The translations under genes were made by a program, and so were the position numbers. A stretch of 56,921 nucleotides of DNA from Bacteroidia bacterium (GTDB lineage Bacteria > Bacteroidota > Bacteroidia > UBA4408), in the NCBI GenBank assembly GCA_020845635.1, contig JADLFI010000022.1, positions 1 through 56,921 on the forward strand, read 5' to 3'. Below, one piece after another: positions 55,849-56,921 of this stretch (its first letter is position 1; the number at the start of each line of letters is the position of its first letter). Under the pieces are notes generated by a model. That model was not told where the DNA came from and did no database searches. It saw nothing but the letters and a program-made list of their open reading frames with translations.

Positions 55849-56799
55849 ATGAAAATAGTTTTTATGGGAACACCTGATTTTGCCGTTCCCGCATTAAAAA
55901 AATTAGTTGAAAATAATTACCACATAGCCGCAGTAATTACGGCTCCTGATAAGCCTAGTGGCAGGGGCTTAAAAATGAATTACAGCGCAGTTAAAGAATA
56001 TGCTCTTTCGGCAGGATTAAAAGTACTACAGCCTGAAAAACTGAAAAACCCTGAATTTATTCAGGAACTAAAACAATTAAATGCCGATTTACAAATTGTG
56101 GTAGCATTTAGAATGTTACCTGAGGTGATTTGGAAAATGCCTCCATTAGGGACATTTAATTTACATGCATCATTACTGCCACAATACAGGGGTGCAGCAC
56201 CCATTAATTACGCTATTATTAATGGCGAAAAAAAAACCGGTGTTACTACTTTCTTTTTACAGCATGAAATAGATACAGGTAATATCATAAAACAGCAGGA
56301 ATGTATAATCGGAGAAAATGAAACAGCCGGTGAATTACACGACAGGCTTATGAATATTGGAGCTGATTTGGTTTTAGAAACCGTGCGCCTTGTGGAGCAA
56401 AATAAGGCACAGCCCGTTCCGCAAAAGATGTTGGAAAACGGACAACTTAAAGTAGCCCGTAAAATATTTAAAGACGATTGCTTGATTCATTGGAATCAGG
56501 ATGCTTATGTTATTCACAATTTTATTCGTGGCCTAAGCCCTTACCCTACGGCTTTTACCTATTTGGTTGATGAACTGGGGAATAAGCAAATTTTTAAGAT
56601 TTATAATTCATTACCCGAAATTTGCTCTAATAGCCATAAAGCCGGTACTATACTTACTGATACTAAAACCTACTTGAAAATAGTGTGCAACAATGGCTGT
56701 ATTAACCTGCTAAAGGTTCAGTTGGCGGGGAAAAAAGCAATGCCGGTAGTAGAGTTCTTAAGAGGATTTAATACTTCAAAAATATATTCCGTGGGTTAG
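55849..56799 (+). CDS. fmt: Methionyl-tRNA formyltransferase
   Basis: Fmt formylates initiator Met-tRNA using 10-formyl-tetrahydrofolate. The N-terminal domain has MKIVFMGTPDFAVPALKKL and ITAPDKPSGRGLKMN, then the active-site stretch NLHASLLPQYRGAAPINYAI (Asn, His) and GVTTFFLQHEIDTGNI (catalytic Asp). The C-terminal OB-fold domain follows, with FIRGLSPYPTAFTYL. The length of 316 residues is standard. No def gene is adjacent. A near-consensus -7 sequence (TCACTTTG, one mismatch) lies just upstream. The stretch after its stop to the window end holds nothing recognisable. Confidence 0.97.
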   Translation: MKIVFMGTPDFAVPALKKLVENNYHIAAVITAPDKPSGRGLKMNYSAVKEYALSAGLKVLQPEKLKNPEFIQELKQLNADLQIVVAFRMLPEVIWKMPPLGTFNLHASLLPQYRGAAPINYAIINGEKKTGVTTFFLQHEIDTGNIIKQQECIIGENETAGELHDRLMNIGADLVLETVRLVEQNKAQPVPQKMLENGQLKVARKIFKDDCLIHWNQDAYVIHNFIRGLSPYPTAFTYLVDELGNKQIFKIYNSLPEICSNSHKAGTILTDTKTYLKIVCNNGCINLLKVQLAGKKAMPVVEFLRGFNTSKIYSVG

Positions 56800-56921
56800 T
56801 TCACTTCTTAATTCAACAAATTATTCATTATTAGATTCATACATATTTGCATTAGGTATGTCGCAATTATTTAATAAACTTGTAGTTTAATATACATTTA
56901 ACTCAAAATAGATAAATATTA

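Overview
The window is AT-rich chromosomal DNA from a member of the phylum Bacteroidota, probably an environmental, Chitinophagales/Sphingobacteriales-like lineage. Three things point there: two very large secreted proteins ending in type IX secretion (T9SS) sorting domains, one type B and one type A; many start sites preceded by the Bacteroidota -7 promoter element TAnnTTTG; and typical phylum genes (carB without its regulatory domain, bshC, a 464-residue arginine decarboxylase, a TonB receptor with an N-terminal carboxypeptidase-regulatory domain). I see no rRNA, tRNA, CRISPR array, transposase, integrase or prophage.

Layout. 1-3773: 3' part of a giant T9SS surface protein made of 159-bp tandem repeats, then a second repeat family, Ig-like domains and a type B sorting domain. 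3922-8512: carB and a POT peptide transporter. 8523-18933 (minus strand): dinB-like protein, sbcDC nuclease, M3 peptidase lipoprotein, argS and arginase. 19204-20598: arginine decarboxylase, divergent from arginase. 20689-32544 (minus strand): acyl-CoA dehydrogenase, a short CvfB-like S1 protein, a ZnuD-like TonB receptor with a small His/Cys-rich exported protein, bshC, lepB, then a compact set ytxH-like / holin-like / unknown / herA-like / dapB. 32831-44418: a 3,501-residue T9SS giant protein followed 8 bases later by a MauG-type di-haem peroxidase lipoprotein. 44634-55050: a PorE-like TPR/PD40/OmpA protein and a capsule/exopolysaccharide set (asnB, glycosyltransferase, wza, wzc, rmlC, MraY/WecA-like transferase). 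55081-56799: trmD and fmt, divergent.

How parts may work together. Arginine is handled by three adjacent genes: charging to tRNA (argS), hydrolysis to ornithine (arginase) and decarboxylation to agmatine (speA). The TonB receptor, His/Cys-rich protein and bshC suggest a metal (probably zinc) and thiol neighbourhood. The right half is devoted to the cell surface: T9SS cargo, an OmpA-type anchor and polysaccharide synthesis/export. The polysaccharide set lacks a flippase and polymerase in this window.

The most unusual features are the four-unit higher-order pattern in the first repeat array, the four-block super-repeat architecture of the giant protein, the 16-tyrosine glycine-tyrosine tail of the Wzc-like kinase, and the CvfB homologue that starts one domain late with a promoter abutting its start codon. 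I found no gene set I can defend as a wholly new system.
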